A stretch of 64,000 nt of DNA from assembly GCA_965217175.1 (NCBI GenBank), contig OZ244251.1, positions 310,001 through 374,000 on the forward strand, read 5' to 3'. The stretch's first letter is position 1; each line of letters begins with the position of its first letter. Positions 37,678 through 47,822 of this stretch are shown in pieces. The notes beneath the pieces were generated by a model. It saw only the letters and a program-made list of their open reading frames with translations. It was not told the origin of the DNA and searched no databases. The translations under genes and the position numbers were made by a program. This DNA is from Bin87 sp965217175 (GTDB lineage Bacteria; Chloroflexota; Dehalococcoidia; Lucifugimonadales; UBA3495).

Positions 37678-39012
37678 CCTGATAGGGGTAGGTATGGGCT
37701 GAAATCGGGTTGCGACATAGCTTGGGAAGGCGCACCGCCATCAGGCATCTTGGTTGTGAGACCACCAGATGCCGGAGACCCGCGATGCGCCTTCCCAGCG
37801 AATGCTATCAGATGCAAAAAACGATTGAAACGCATTTACCTCACCTCTCCCAGCCACAATTGACCGGCCTGGCGCTGTGGGTCTGCGGCGCCATCCTCGC
37901 CGGCAGCGCCTGCCAGAACGCCGTGGCCTCCGCCCTCTCGCCCTGGAGCAACTGGTACAACCTGCGCCAGCGCCTCAGGGAGTGGCTCTACGACGGCGGC
38001 GACCGCGCGACTCCCTGCCAGACCGAGCTGGACGTAACTCTCTGCTTCGCGCCACTGCTGCGGTGGGTCCTCTGCTGGTGGCGGTCGGGCGGCTTGGCCT
38101 TGGCCATAGACCCCACCCTCAAAGGCGACCAGACCACCGCCATCGTCATCAGCGTTCTCTACCGCAGTTGCGCCATCCCCGTGGCCTGGCACATCCGGCA
38201 CGCCGACCAGCCCGGCTCCTGGATGGACCCCACCGTGGAACTGCTGCAAGCCTTGGCCCCAGCGGTTCCCGAGAATATGACCGTCATCGTGCTCTGCGAC
38301 CGGGGCATCGCCAGTCCCAAGCTGTGGCAGCAGATACGGGATCAAGGCTGGCATCCCGGTATGCGCTACCGAAAGAACATCACTTTCTGCGCTGACGGCG
38401 GCAAACGATTGCCCGCCCAGCGCTTCGTCTCCCGTCCCGATACGGCGTGGATTGGCCGCGGCACCGCCTTCAGCACCCCCAAGGCCCAACGCCGCTGCAC
38501 CCTGCTGGTGGTCTGGTACTCCGAACAGGAGGAACCCTGGATCATCCTCACCGACCTTGCACCCGATCAGGTGGGTCCCAGCTGGTACGCCCTGCGCTTC
38601 TGGATCGAGTTGGGCTTCAAGGCCCTCAAGAGCCTGGGCTGGAAGTGGGACAAGACGCGGCGCACCGACCCCACCCGCGTCTCCCGGCACTGGCTCGTCC
38701 TGTCGGTGGCCACCCTGCTGGCCCTGGCCTATGGCACCAGGGTGGAGGACGCCCAGGAGCGGAGGATTGCTCCAGGCAACCTGCGGGCGCCGCCCAAAGC
38801 GCTGGCTCCCAATCACCGTGACCCTTGGAGCCGTCCGGCGCGCACCGTGAGCGTGATCCGCCACGGCATCGACTGGCTCCGCCGCTTGCTGCTCAAGGGC
38901 CGCCTCTGGAGCCGCGTCTGGCTGCTGCCCGAACCCTGGCCAGAACCCAAGCTCAACCTGGAGATTACTCGCCATGTCCCACCGTAAAAACCCTATACCT
39001 ACCCCTGTCAGG
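37678..39012 (+). mobile_element. IS4-like element nested in IS1380
   Basis: Inverted ends are CCTGATAGGGGTAGGTAT (left) and CCTGACAGGGGTAGGTAT (right, read inward). A perfect 9-bp duplication, GGGGAGACC, stands at 37669-37677 and 39013-39021. Removing the element and one repeat restores the IS1380 transposase frame at this point. The 9-bp duplication fits the IS4 superfamily. Confidence 0.9.
37785..38987 (+). CDS. IS4-superfamily DDE transposase
   Basis: The protein has 400 residues. ATG at 37785 follows GGAG by seven bases. The N-terminal helical part reads MQKTIETHLPHLSQPQLTGL. The catalytic segments are GGLALAIDPTLKGDQTTAIV, VIVLCDRGIASPKLWQQ, and WYALRFWIELGFKALKSLGW, where the last Glu follows the IS4-type Y-(2)-R-(3)-E-(6)-K arrangement. 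No frameshift is seen. It may still be functional. Confidence 0.8.
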   Translation: MRLPSECYQMQKTIETHLPHLSQPQLTGLALWVCGAILAGSACQNAVASALSPWSNWYNLRQRLREWLYDGGDRATPCQTELDVTLCFAPLLRWVLCWWRSGGLALAIDPTLKGDQTTAIVISVLYRSCAIPVAWHIRHADQPGSWMDPTVELLQALAPAVPENMTVIVLCDRGIASPKLWQQIRDQGWHPGMRYRKNITFCADGGKRLPAQRFVSRPDTAWIGRGTAFSTPKAQRRCTLLVVWYSEQEEPWIILTDLAPDQVGPSWYALRFWIELGFKALKSLGWKWDKTRRTDPTRVSRHWLVLSVATLLALAYGTRVEDAQERRIAPGNLRAPPKALAPNHRDPWSRPARTVSVIRHGIDWLRRLLLKGRLWSRVWLLPEPWPEPKLNLEITRHVPP

Positions 39013-39827
39013 GGGGAGACCCTGGAACTGGAGGCCGACCATCGCCGCCATGCCGAGATCGAGAACGCCATCCGAGACCTGAAGTACGGCGTGGGGTTGA
39101 ATCATCTCCCCTCGGGTCGCTTCGCCGCCAACGGCGCCTGGCTGGCGGTGCAGGTGCTGGCGCATAACCTGGCCCGCTGGACCGCGCGGCTCGGGCTGGG
39201 TGAGCAGATCGTAACCACCAAGACCCTCCGGCGGCGGTTCTTCTCCCTCGCCGGACGGCTCACCCACTCGGCGCGCCGCCTCACTTTGCATCTGCCCCAG
39301 CGCTGGCCCTGGGAAACCCAGTTCAGTCGCGCCCTCGCTCGATTGCGAGCCCTGCCATTTCCGGCCTGACGGCGCCTGTCTGCCACTGACCCGCCCGCCA
39401 GCCAACTGAACCTCTCCGCCAACTCGCGCCATCCCGGTCCGCGAGCGCCTCTCGCCGTGTCTTAGCCCGCCATCTCGCTCACCACAGCCACTGTAGGCCG
39501 CCATCGGCGCCCCCAAAAACGCCTGCAGACCGCCGCCAACCTCCCGTCTACCCGAATTCGAGCCCGGATCATCGCGCCTGTAACTCCCTCACCCTCCTTC
39601 CACTGTCCTCACGCCGTCCATCCGTGTCCATCGGTGGATTCGGGCTTAGGGTTGAGCATATCGATGCCTCACAGCCGCCCAAACGAAGATGCCAATCGGT
39701 AGCACAGCCCGAGCCGAGCCGTCGACCGTTATCTCAATTGCGTCCGATCACCTCCTTGCGAACACGAGAAACCTTAGACGGGCCGGGGTAACCTGTGCCG
39801 CGATAGATTGGATCGCCCTTCAACGCG

Positions 39828-40337
39828 TTATGCGAAAAAATCCGGAACATCCGGGTTTCCTTGCAACATCGAAAGTTTCTTGCGCGGCCAGCCCATTCTT
39901 ACCGCGTATCGAGCGTCGACCTCTTCGACGATGCGCCCGATCGCATCCTGTTGGTCAACCCTCAACGCATTCCATTCGTGCTTGAAGATGAAGATCGTCT
40001 GAGAATGCTCGAGGGCGATTGCCGATAATATCTGGCGCTTGAGGGCCTCGGACGCCCGGGATGAGAGCAGGGCGGACGCAGTGCGTTGAACACCGTTGAA
40101 CAGGGTCTTGCGGTAGGTGATACGAACCCGGTGTCCTTCCAGCGTTGGCACGATGGTGCAAGTTACGGGGTGCCCGGTGTTTGCTCCCCAAACCGCAGTG
40201 CCTCCAATTGCCGGAGGGCCGTCCAGGGTGAATGAATCGGTCTGAATTTTCGTAGGTCTGTCTTCCTTGAGGCATCTAATGATGTAGTCGGTCTCTTTTG
40301 ACAAGCTGGCGACCACAGCCCGAGACCGCTCGGCCAC
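39828..40337 (-). CDS. Unknown protein, same frame as its upstream neighbour
   Basis: This 169-residue frame from GTG 40337 reads SLSKETDYIIRCLKEDRPTK, then GGTAVWGANTGHP and a C-terminal helical part ending GNPDVPDFFA. No family is recognised. It is in the same frame as the upstream gene, separated by one TGA (40350-40352) and four sense codons. The two may therefore be one 346-codon gene broken by a stop, or two coupled genes. No clear ribosome binding site precedes the GTG. Confidence 0.5.
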   Translation of the reverse strand: MAERSRAVVASLSKETDYIIRCLKEDRPTKIQTDSFTLDGPPAIGGTAVWGANTGHPVTCTIVPTLEGHRVRITYRKTLFNGVQRTASALLSSRASEALKRQILSAIALEHSQTIFIFKHEWNALRVDQQDAIGRIVEEVDARYAVRMGWPRKKLSMLQGNPDVPDFFA

Positions 40338-40349
40338 CTCACGGTTTCG

Positions 40350-40871
40350 TCACGACATCTTGCCCTCCGTTATTTCGTCAGGGATTTCGGCGGCTCTCCT
40401 ACTAAAATACAGTCGGTTGCGCTGGGCCAGATAACGCGGCATGAGGGTTGCTCGGAGTGCGAGTAACGTCGCCACTTGTTCCGAATCTCGGTAATTTCCG
40501 ATCAGATCGATTACGTTGAACAATTCATCGTGCCATAAACAGGCGTAACGGCCCACCGTGGCTATGCCGATGGGTGTATCTGGATGGACCATATCCTCGA
40601 AAAACCGGGGAGACCAATTCGCGATTTCCGTAGTCGGCGCAAACGTCACCACCGTCCCAGCGCCGTCTCGGTCGCCAGTGCGAATGATGTTGTCTGCTAT
40701 GGTGTGATTATTACTGGCCCGAGGGTCGGGCCGGGGACCGCAGTAGGTCGGGGATCGGCCTTTGAGTGTTTTGATCCCCTTCATCAGGCAACATCCCCTT
40801 ACTGCATCGTTCCAAATCCGCCTGCAGCGCCGATTTATATCACGCTCCGACATGAACGCTTGATCCCTCAT
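40350..40871 (-). CDS. Unknown protein
   Basis: The 173-residue frame starts MRDQAFMSERDINRRCRRIW after TAGGGGG. It contains VVTFAPTTEIANWSPRFFED, IATVGRYACLWHDEL and a C-terminal Arg-rich helical part ending TEGKMS. No family is recognised. It is separated from the following same-frame ORF by a single TGA. It lies between the second IS1380 copy and an excisionase-like gene, so it may be cargo of an integrated element, which is inference. Confidence 0.5.
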   Translation of the reverse strand: MRDQAFMSERDINRRCRRIWNDAVRGCCLMKGIKTLKGRSPTYCGPRPDPRASNNHTIADNIIRTGDRDGAGTVVTFAPTTEIANWSPRFFEDMVHPDTPIGIATVGRYACLWHDELFNVIDLIGNYRDSEQVATLLALRATLMPRYLAQRNRLYFSRRAAEIPDEITEGKMS

Positions 40872-40978
40872 GGGTTCCCCCTACCCGTTTCATTCTCACC
40901 TAAACGCCTTTAAAGATACCAACCGGTGGGATTCCGACCTGGTCGAACCGAAAGATTGGACGCCTGTCGGTCGATCGG

Positions 40979-41224
40979 TTATTGGTCGTGCGGCGATTGA
41001 TTCTCGGAGACAAATTGGTCCAGTGCGCTGACGGGAACGAGGATGCGTTTGCCGACGCGGATGGTCTTGAGCTCGCCACGCTTTACCATCTCGTAGACCA
41101 TCCAGTCGCTGATGCCGAGTGATGCTGCGGTCTCCTTGATAGTGAGCGTGCGCCGTTCCACCGGTTGGGGATTGGAGTTATCGGGCGGGGTTCCGGGTGG
41201 GTTGTGCCACGGGTTTCTGAGCAT
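40979..41224 (-). CDS. Excisionase-like helix-turn-helix protein
   Basis: The protein has 81 residues, and AAAAGGAGAAACC precedes the ATG. After a Pro/Asn-rich tail it reads LTIKETAASLGISDWMVYEM, then VKRGELKTIRVGKRILVP, the MerR-like helix-turn-helix of the excisionase/AlpA (HTH_17) family that binds attachment or operator DNA. It is divergent from the integrase remnant at 42006, an arrangement typical of integrative elements. It is probably a recombination directionality factor or small regulator. Confidence 0.8.
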   Translation of the reverse strand: MLRNPWHNPPGTPPDNSNPQPVERRTLTIKETAASLGISDWMVYEMVKRGELKTIRVGKRILVPVSALDQFVSENQSPHDQ

Positions 41225-42005
41225 GGTTTCTCCTTTTGGTCCAGTTTGCCCCGGTGGCGTCGGGGCAAGTTAGGCAATTTGTGTTCCTCTATATTGTGGT
41301 GCGAATCGTCCGGTTCTTGATGGACCCAAATGTTGGAGCAAAATCTGTGCGTGGTAGCGCGCGTCACCGTAGCCGTGGCTCCTGGGAGCCGACGGTTGAT
41401 CTGGGTCACCACGCGGAGGGCCGTTAGGTGCGCCGGTTCTGCACCGTGGGGGTACCAGGACGGATGCGGATCGAGTGTTGAACGGTATCCTCCGCAAGGC
41501 AGACGTGGGCGGGTGGCAATTGTCGCCCCACCTGCTCTTGGGAGATTTCGTGGGGAGTTGGCTGAAAGAGCTGGAGTAACCCCGGCCTCGTTCTCAAACC
41601 TGCCGCTGGTATGAGGTGTCGGGAATTTGACCGTAATGGAATTCCACGGAAGCGCGGGCGCGCAGTCTGGATGAGATTCGCGGTGTGCCTCGATCCCGCG
41701 GTTACATCCGCGGTACGATGATGTGGTGGATGACAAGTATGAACCGAATAACCGAAGCCAGGGGGTTGAAATAGCGGACATCATGGATGGCGTCGGCGAG
41801 GTTTGCCGGAACTTCAGCGGTCTGACCCCGCCGGGTGTTAGGTGGCGTTGGTAATCGGAGACCGTTCCGTTCCCGAGAGTTGGTGGATTCGAGCAGGATT
41901 TTGGCGGAGCGTTTCGTGTTCCGGGCAAGTTGGCAACTTGCGCGCCACAATATGGTGATACGAATCGCCCGGTTCTGCCTGGGCCGGTATGTTGGAGGGT
42001 TATTA
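41225..42005. other. Region with a degenerate duplicate of the integrase 5' end
   Basis: About 41262-41460 resembles 41930-42120: both have GGGCAAGTT..GGCAA, a segment like GTGATACGAATCGCCCGGTTCT, and GCGTGGTAGCGYGCGTC. The upstream version encodes RGSARHRSRGSWEPTVDLG, matching RGSVRRRGRGAWQLTVDVG of the integrase, but it is closed by stops. The rest of the region has no supported gene. Confidence 0.65.
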
Positions 42006-43132
42006 ATGCGTGGTAGCGTGCGTCGGCGCGGCCGTGGCGCTTGGCAGCTGACCGTGGATGTGGGCCGGGATGCGGAAGGCAAGCGGGTACGCCAATTTCG
42101 GACGGTGCGTGGCACCAAGGCGGAGGCGGAGCGTGTGCTGAACCAGCTGCTCCGTGTTGCTGAGATGGGCCAGGGGGTCACGTCGTCCCGGGTGCTGCTG
42201 GGTGAGTCATGGACCGCTGGCTGGAGGAGCGTGTGTACCCGCGGCTACGCTCCCAGACCTGCATGTTGTATGCCCGCGAGGTGCGGCTACGGCTGCGGCC
42301 GGAGCTGGGTGACATCCCCTTGCAGCGCCTGGCGGCGCGGGATGTGTCGGCCATGGAAGAGCGTTTGTCCCGTGGTGGTGCTGGCCCCAGTGTTTTGCAG
42401 ACCTGCCGACAAGTGTTGTCTACGGTGTTGAACTACGCGGTGCATCTGGAGTTGGTGTCACGTAACCCAGTGAATGGTATGGGTGCGGTGGGATATCACC
42501 GCCGGGAGCCGATGATACTCGATGTAGAGTCGGTGATGCGGGTGCTGCGGCACCTTCGGGAGTGTGAGCCTGGTCTCCACGCGCCCTGCCATTTGGTGGC
42601 GCACACCGGGATGCGGATTGGCGAGGTTTTGGCCCTGCGATGGGATGATGTCTCTCTGGACGGGGGGTATCTGATGGTGGTCAGAAATTTGGCGAAGGCG
42701 CTTGGCGGCGGGTTGGAGGTGGTGCCTCCCAAGACCAGTTCTGGTCGTCGTCGGATCGATCTGGATTCGGGTACGGTGAAGGTGTTGAAGGAGCACGGCG
42801 AGCGGCAGCTGGCCTGTCGTGTCAAGGCTGGGGAGTCCTGGCACGAATTGGGGTTGGTTTTCCCCAACGAAGTGGGTTTCTATCTGGCGGCGGACACTTT
42901 CCAGAACCGGCTGCGGCGTCGTGGCGATTCGTTGGGCGTCATGGGACTAACGGCGAGGGCGCTCCGTCATTTTCACGCTTCGTTGACCTTGCAGCACGGG
43001 CACAACCCGGTGGTGGTGTCCAAGCGTTTGGGACATTCCCGGGTCTCGGTAACACTGGACATATATGCCCATGCTCTGCCGACTTGGCAGCGTGCGGTGG
43101 CTGAGGAATTCGCCGAGGCGTTGCGGGAATGA
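42006..43132 (+). pseudogene. Phage-type tyrosine integrase, one-base frameshift
   Basis: ATG at 42006 is preceded by GGAGGG. The N-terminal arm-binding domain reads MRGSVRRRGRGAWQLTVDVG, then AEAERVLNQLL. At about 42206 one base appears missing (VLLGES, then MDRWLEERVYPRL in the next frame). The core-binding and catalytic domains follow: HTGMRIGEVLALRWDDV (first Arg), TARALRHFHASL (H-x-x-R), LGHSRVSVTLDIYAH (His and Tyr). Without the frameshift the protein would be about 375 residues, normal for phage and ICE integrases. It is followed by 43145-43175, where TGCCGAC occurs three times. Confidence 0.85.
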
Positions 43133-43257
43133 TGGGACGGTTTGCCGACGGACTGCCGACAAATTGCCGACAAACGTACCGGGACGTAGGCAAAAATAGC
43201 ACGGTTGTACCGAGTATACGTTCGTGTTTGAGTTGCGAAGTAGTATGAATTGGTATT

Positions 43258-43306
43258 GTACTGTTTGCGTAACAGAATTGTAACATTTCCGTCATTGATA
43301 CGTAAC
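43258..43306 (+). promoter_or_regulatory. GlnR-type operator: five GTNAC-like boxes at 11-bp spacing
   Basis: Boxes GTACT (43258), GTAAC (43269), GTAAC (43280), GTCAT (43291) and GTAAC (43302) start exactly 11 bases apart. The actinobacterial GlnR box is alternating GTNAC and GNAAC half-sites separated by six bases, the same geometry. The array ends 136 bases before amt, the first gene of a nitrogen assimilation set. The binding protein is not encoded in this window. Confidence 0.7.
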
Positions 43307-43442
43307 ACTGGAAATTTATACTTGTTTACGCTTTACGCATAGTGATCCGGCTGGTTGTGTTTCGTTGGCGGTGCGGCCACATTGCCACCGCGAAAATCCG
43401 GATTCCGGGGCGTAGAGCAACATTGTGACGGAGAGAAGACTG

Positions 43443-44669
43443 ATGGAGTTCACGGAACTGCAGGTATTGTCCTTTCTAATATCATCGGCGCTGGTGTTCA
43501 TAATGGTGCCCGGACTGGCACTCTTCTACGGCGGCCTGGTTCGCCATAAAAACGTAATCGGAACGATGATGCACTCCATCACCGCGATCGGCTTGGTTAG
43601 TGTGCTATGGGTGCTGTGGGGTTATAGTCTGGCGTTTGGCAACAGCGTGGGCGGCCTGGGCTTCGTTGGCGACCTCACCAAGTTCGGGATGATGGGCGTG
43701 GAGCTGGATGAACAGGCGTTCATGGTGTTCCAGGGGATGTTCGCCATTATTACAGTGGCGCTCATCGCCGGCGGCTTCGCGGAGCGGTTCAAATTTTCGT
43801 CATACGTGATTTTTTCGGCATTGTGGGTAACCATCGTGTATGCGCCGCTGTGCCACTGGGTTTGGGGCGGCGGCTGGCTGGGCAAGCTGGGCTCGGTGCT
43901 GGGAATGAGCGAAGCCGGGTTTGCGATGGACTTCGCCGGCGGCACCGTGGTGCATATCGCATCGGGGACCGCAGCGCTGGCAGCGGCCTTCATCGTGGGG
44001 CGCCGCGCCGGGTTTGGGACGGCAACGGTTACTCCGCACAACGTGCCCCTGGTGCTGCTGGGCGCCGGCATGTTGTGGTTCGGCTGGTTCGGCTTCAATG
44101 CGGGCAGCAGTTTCGACCTCACTAGCGGCCAGGGCGTGAACGCCTTCGTCGTTACCAACGTGGCGGCAGCCACCGCCATGTCCTCGTGGTCGCTGGTGTC
44201 GTGGCTGGTGACCAAGCGACCGTCGGCCAGCGGCGCCGCAGCGGGAGCGGTGGCGGGTCTGGTGGCGATAACGCCGGCCGCCGGATTTGTGGGAGTTATG
44301 CCATCTATCATCATCGGCGCTGGCGCTGGCGCCGCGTGTTTCGTGGCTGTTGAGTTGGTTCACAAGCTGCGCATCGACGATTCGCTGGACGTGTTCGGCA
44401 TCCACGGGATTGGCGGGATGTGGGGGGCGCTGGCTACCGGAATATTCGTCGGCGTTGGCATTGGGTTGGATGGTCTGGACGCCGACGTAACCCGCATCGA
44501 ACAGGTCCTATACCAAATCATTGGCATACTGGCGGCCTTCGCATGGTCGTTCGTTGTGTCCAGCATCATTCTGCTGGCCCTTAAATACACCATTGGTCTG
44601 CGCATCACTGACACGGAAGAGGAAATTGGAATCGACCTGACGCAGCATGGAGAAGGCATGAACCAGTAA
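43443..44669 (+). CDS. amt: Ammonium transporter
   Basis: The protein has 408 residues. ATG at 43443 is used because GGAGAGA lies just upstream. Eleven membrane segments are expected. Signatures are PGLALFYGGLVRHKNVIGTM, DFAGGTVVHIASGTAALAAA (first pore His) and VFGIHGIGGMWGALATGIFV (second pore His). Amt proteins take up ammonium across the inner membrane. Two glutamine synthetase genes follow, which would assimilate the ammonium. No P-II (glnK) gene is adjacent, although amt and glnK usually pair. A GlnR-like array precedes it. Confidence 0.95.
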   Translation: MEFTELQVLSFLISSALVFIMVPGLALFYGGLVRHKNVIGTMMHSITAIGLVSVLWVLWGYSLAFGNSVGGLGFVGDLTKFGMMGVELDEQAFMVFQGMFAIITVALIAGGFAERFKFSSYVIFSALWVTIVYAPLCHWVWGGGWLGKLGSVLGMSEAGFAMDFAGGTVVHIASGTAALAAAFIVGRRAGFGTATVTPHNVPLVLLGAGMLWFGWFGFNAGSSFDLTSGQGVNAFVVTNVAAATAMSSWSLVSWLVTKRPSASGAAAGAVAGLVAITPAAGFVGVMPSIIIGAGAGAACFVAVELVHKLRIDDSLDVFGIHGIGGMWGALATGIFVGVGIGLDGLDADVTRIEQVLYQIIGILAAFAWSFVVSSIILLALKYTIGLRITDTEEEIGIDLTQHGEGMNQ

Positions 44670-44752
44670 AGCAACACCGTCCGCCGCCGTCGTCAGGCGC
44701 GCTCCGGCCAAATTCACGCAAACGAAACAAACCCCCAAAGGAGGGATCCAAA

Positions 44753-46177
<1,425 letters not shown>

Positions 46178-46341
46178 CTGTTACAATTGCGGGGGAAAGC
46201 CCTGAGCCTGTATTGGGCCGCCGCGCCGATGCCTTCACGGTTGCCGGCGGCCCAATGCCCATCGCTCCCCACCGGTGTGAAGCGTTGGGAGATAGAGATT
46301 CTCGGCCCTTCGCCTACGCCATAGCCAGGAGACGTTACCTG

Positions 46342-47679
46342 ATGACCGATAATCACGCCGCAGAACGCGAGTATGTTCTGCGCAGCGCCCGCGACTTCGA
46401 TGTCAAATTCATACGCCTGTGGTTTACCGATATATTGGGACATCTGAAAGGATTTGCCATAACGGTTGACGATCTGGAAGATGCCCTTGAACTGGGGGTT
46501 GGCTTCGATGGAGCGGCAATCGAAGGCTACTCGCGGGAAGAGGAAAGCGACATGCGGGCGTTCCCCGACCCGACGACGTTTTCCCTGTTGCCGTGGCGAC
46601 CCCGACGCAACGCGGTGGCGCGTATGTTTTGCGACATCCGCACGCCGCGGGGCGAACCGTTCACCGGCGACCCCCGGCAGGTTTTGAAGCGGAACCTGGA
46701 AAGGCTGGCGACCATGGGCTACATATATTACGTTGGCCCTGAGCTGGAGTTTTTCTACCTGAAGGACGCTGAAACGCCGGAACCGCTGGATACCTACGGC
46801 TACTACGACCAGCTGTCCAGCCACCCGGCATCCGACCTGCGGCGCGATACGGTGCTGAACCTGGCCGACATGGGCATTCCGGTCAAATATTCCCACCACG
46901 AGGGAGCGCACAGTCAGCACGAAATCGATCTGCAGTACACCGATGCGCTGACCATGGCCGACAACGTTATGACCGCGCGGTTGGTCATCAAGGAGTTGGC
47001 CCAATTGCAGGGTGTGTACGCGTCGTTTATGCCGAAGCCGTTTACCGGCAGCAACGGCAGCGGCATGCATACCCACCAGTCGCTGTTTCGCGGTAACACC
47101 AATGCGTTCTACGACTCCGACGACGACCTCCATCTTTCGGTTACGGGCAAGCGGTTCATCGCCGGCCTGCTGCGCCACGCCCCGGAGATTACGCTGGTAA
47201 CCAACCAGTGGGTAAATTCCTACAAGCGGCTGGTGCCGGGATACGAAGCGCCGGTTCACGTTTCCTGGACGGTATCAAACCGGCTGGACCTGGTGCGCGT
47301 GCCATCCTACAAATCCGGTTACGACACGTCGTTGCGGATCGAATACCGTGCGCCCGACCCGGCGTGCAACCCTTATCTGGCCTTCAGCGTGTTGCTGGCA
47401 GCGGGATTGAAAGGCATAGAAGACGAATATCCGCTGCCCACACCGGTAACTGCCGATGTCAGCTCAATGTCAATCGAAGAACGCACGGCGCGGGGCATCA
47501 CCGCGCTGCCCGGCAGCCTGGGCGAAGCGATTGCGTTGGCTGAGGGCAGCGAACTTCTGCGCCGGACGCTGGGAGATTTCGTGTTCGATTCGCTGTTGCG
47601 CAACAAGAAGATGGAGTGGGGCCAGTACCGATCCACGGTTACCGATTACGAAATTGCCCGCTACCTGCCGTTGCTGTAG
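46342..47679 (+). CDS. Glutamine synthetase family protein, second copy (GSI-alpha-like)
   Basis: The protein has 445 residues. ATG 46342 follows AGGAGA. It shows WFTDILGHLKGFAI, GVGFDGAAIEGYSREEESDM, GPELEFFYLKD, MPKPFTGSNGSGMHTHQSLF and a late RAPDPACNPYLAFSVLLAAG. It is shorter than the first copy and lacks a clear NLY adenylylation segment, fitting the feedback-inhibited GSI-alpha type or a gamma-glutamyl ligase. It follows glnA by 164 bases on the same strand. Which of the two is the main biosynthetic enzyme cannot be decided here. Confidence 0.85.
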   Translation: MTDNHAAEREYVLRSARDFDVKFIRLWFTDILGHLKGFAITVDDLEDALELGVGFDGAAIEGYSREEESDMRAFPDPTTFSLLPWRPRRNAVARMFCDIRTPRGEPFTGDPRQVLKRNLERLATMGYIYYVGPELEFFYLKDAETPEPLDTYGYYDQLSSHPASDLRRDTVLNLADMGIPVKYSHHEGAHSQHEIDLQYTDALTMADNVMTARLVIKELAQLQGVYASFMPKPFTGSNGSGMHTHQSLFRGNTNAFYDSDDDLHLSVTGKRFIAGLLRHAPEITLVTNQWVNSYKRLVPGYEAPVHVSWTVSNRLDLVRVPSYKSGYDTSLRIEYRAPDPACNPYLAFSVLLAAGLKGIEDEYPLPTPVTADVSSMSIEERTARGITALPGSLGEAIALAEGSELLRRTLGDFVFDSLLRNKKMEWGQYRSTVTDYEIARYLPLL

Positions 47680-47822
47680 TCCGGAGTACCTCTATAGAAA
47701 AACGGGTATAGAAAAACAGGAAAACGGAGGACAGGCCAACGCCCCTGACGCCGGCCCTCTCGCCCCGTGAGGGGGATCCTGCTATTGAGGGTTATCACTT
47801 GTCCGTTCCTCGCAATGACGCG

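Larger units (their letters stand above)
36701..39369 (+). pseudogene. IS1380-family transposase interrupted by a nested IS
   Basis: From MLPLDHPDRIQITFDDHRLV the frame is intact through DLDSTICETYGLAKEGARDH, GYHPLLAIAAG and LTMRADSGFYTHAVV, the DDE catalytic region. One base is missing near 37536 (VAETTY expected), and the frame resumes at VRLIVRRVKPTPGSQLALF. The nested element then splits the gene at 37677/39013, after which LELEADHRRHAEIENAIRDL and the C-terminus run to TGA 39367-39369. It lacks the palindromic insertions seen in copy 1, so it is the better template for the ancestral protein. Confidence 0.9.
36580..39644 (+). mobile_element. IS1380-family element, copy 2, carrying a nested IS
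   Basis: The left end is CCCCAATCCACCGAAAGG and the right end is the complement of CCCGAATCCACCGATGGA. CTTAG stands on both sides (36575-36579, 39645-39649), a likely target duplication. The body matches copy 1. An IS4-like element is inserted at 37678-39012; without it this copy is about 1.72 kb. Confidence 0.9.

Noticed and set aside
3655..40871. Reassignment of TGA as tryptophan, suggested by several in-frame TGA codons
   Set aside because: TGA clearly ends genes elsewhere, for example in the ATGA overlaps at 212 and 1900 and at the nadB and lrp-region genes; the interrupted genes lie in decayed DNA and also carry TAA stops and indels.
43145..43175. Triple TGCCGAC repeat considered as a CRISPR or attachment core
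   Set aside because: The units are only seven bases with unequal short spacers, far too short for CRISPR, and no second copy at an island edge could be identified.
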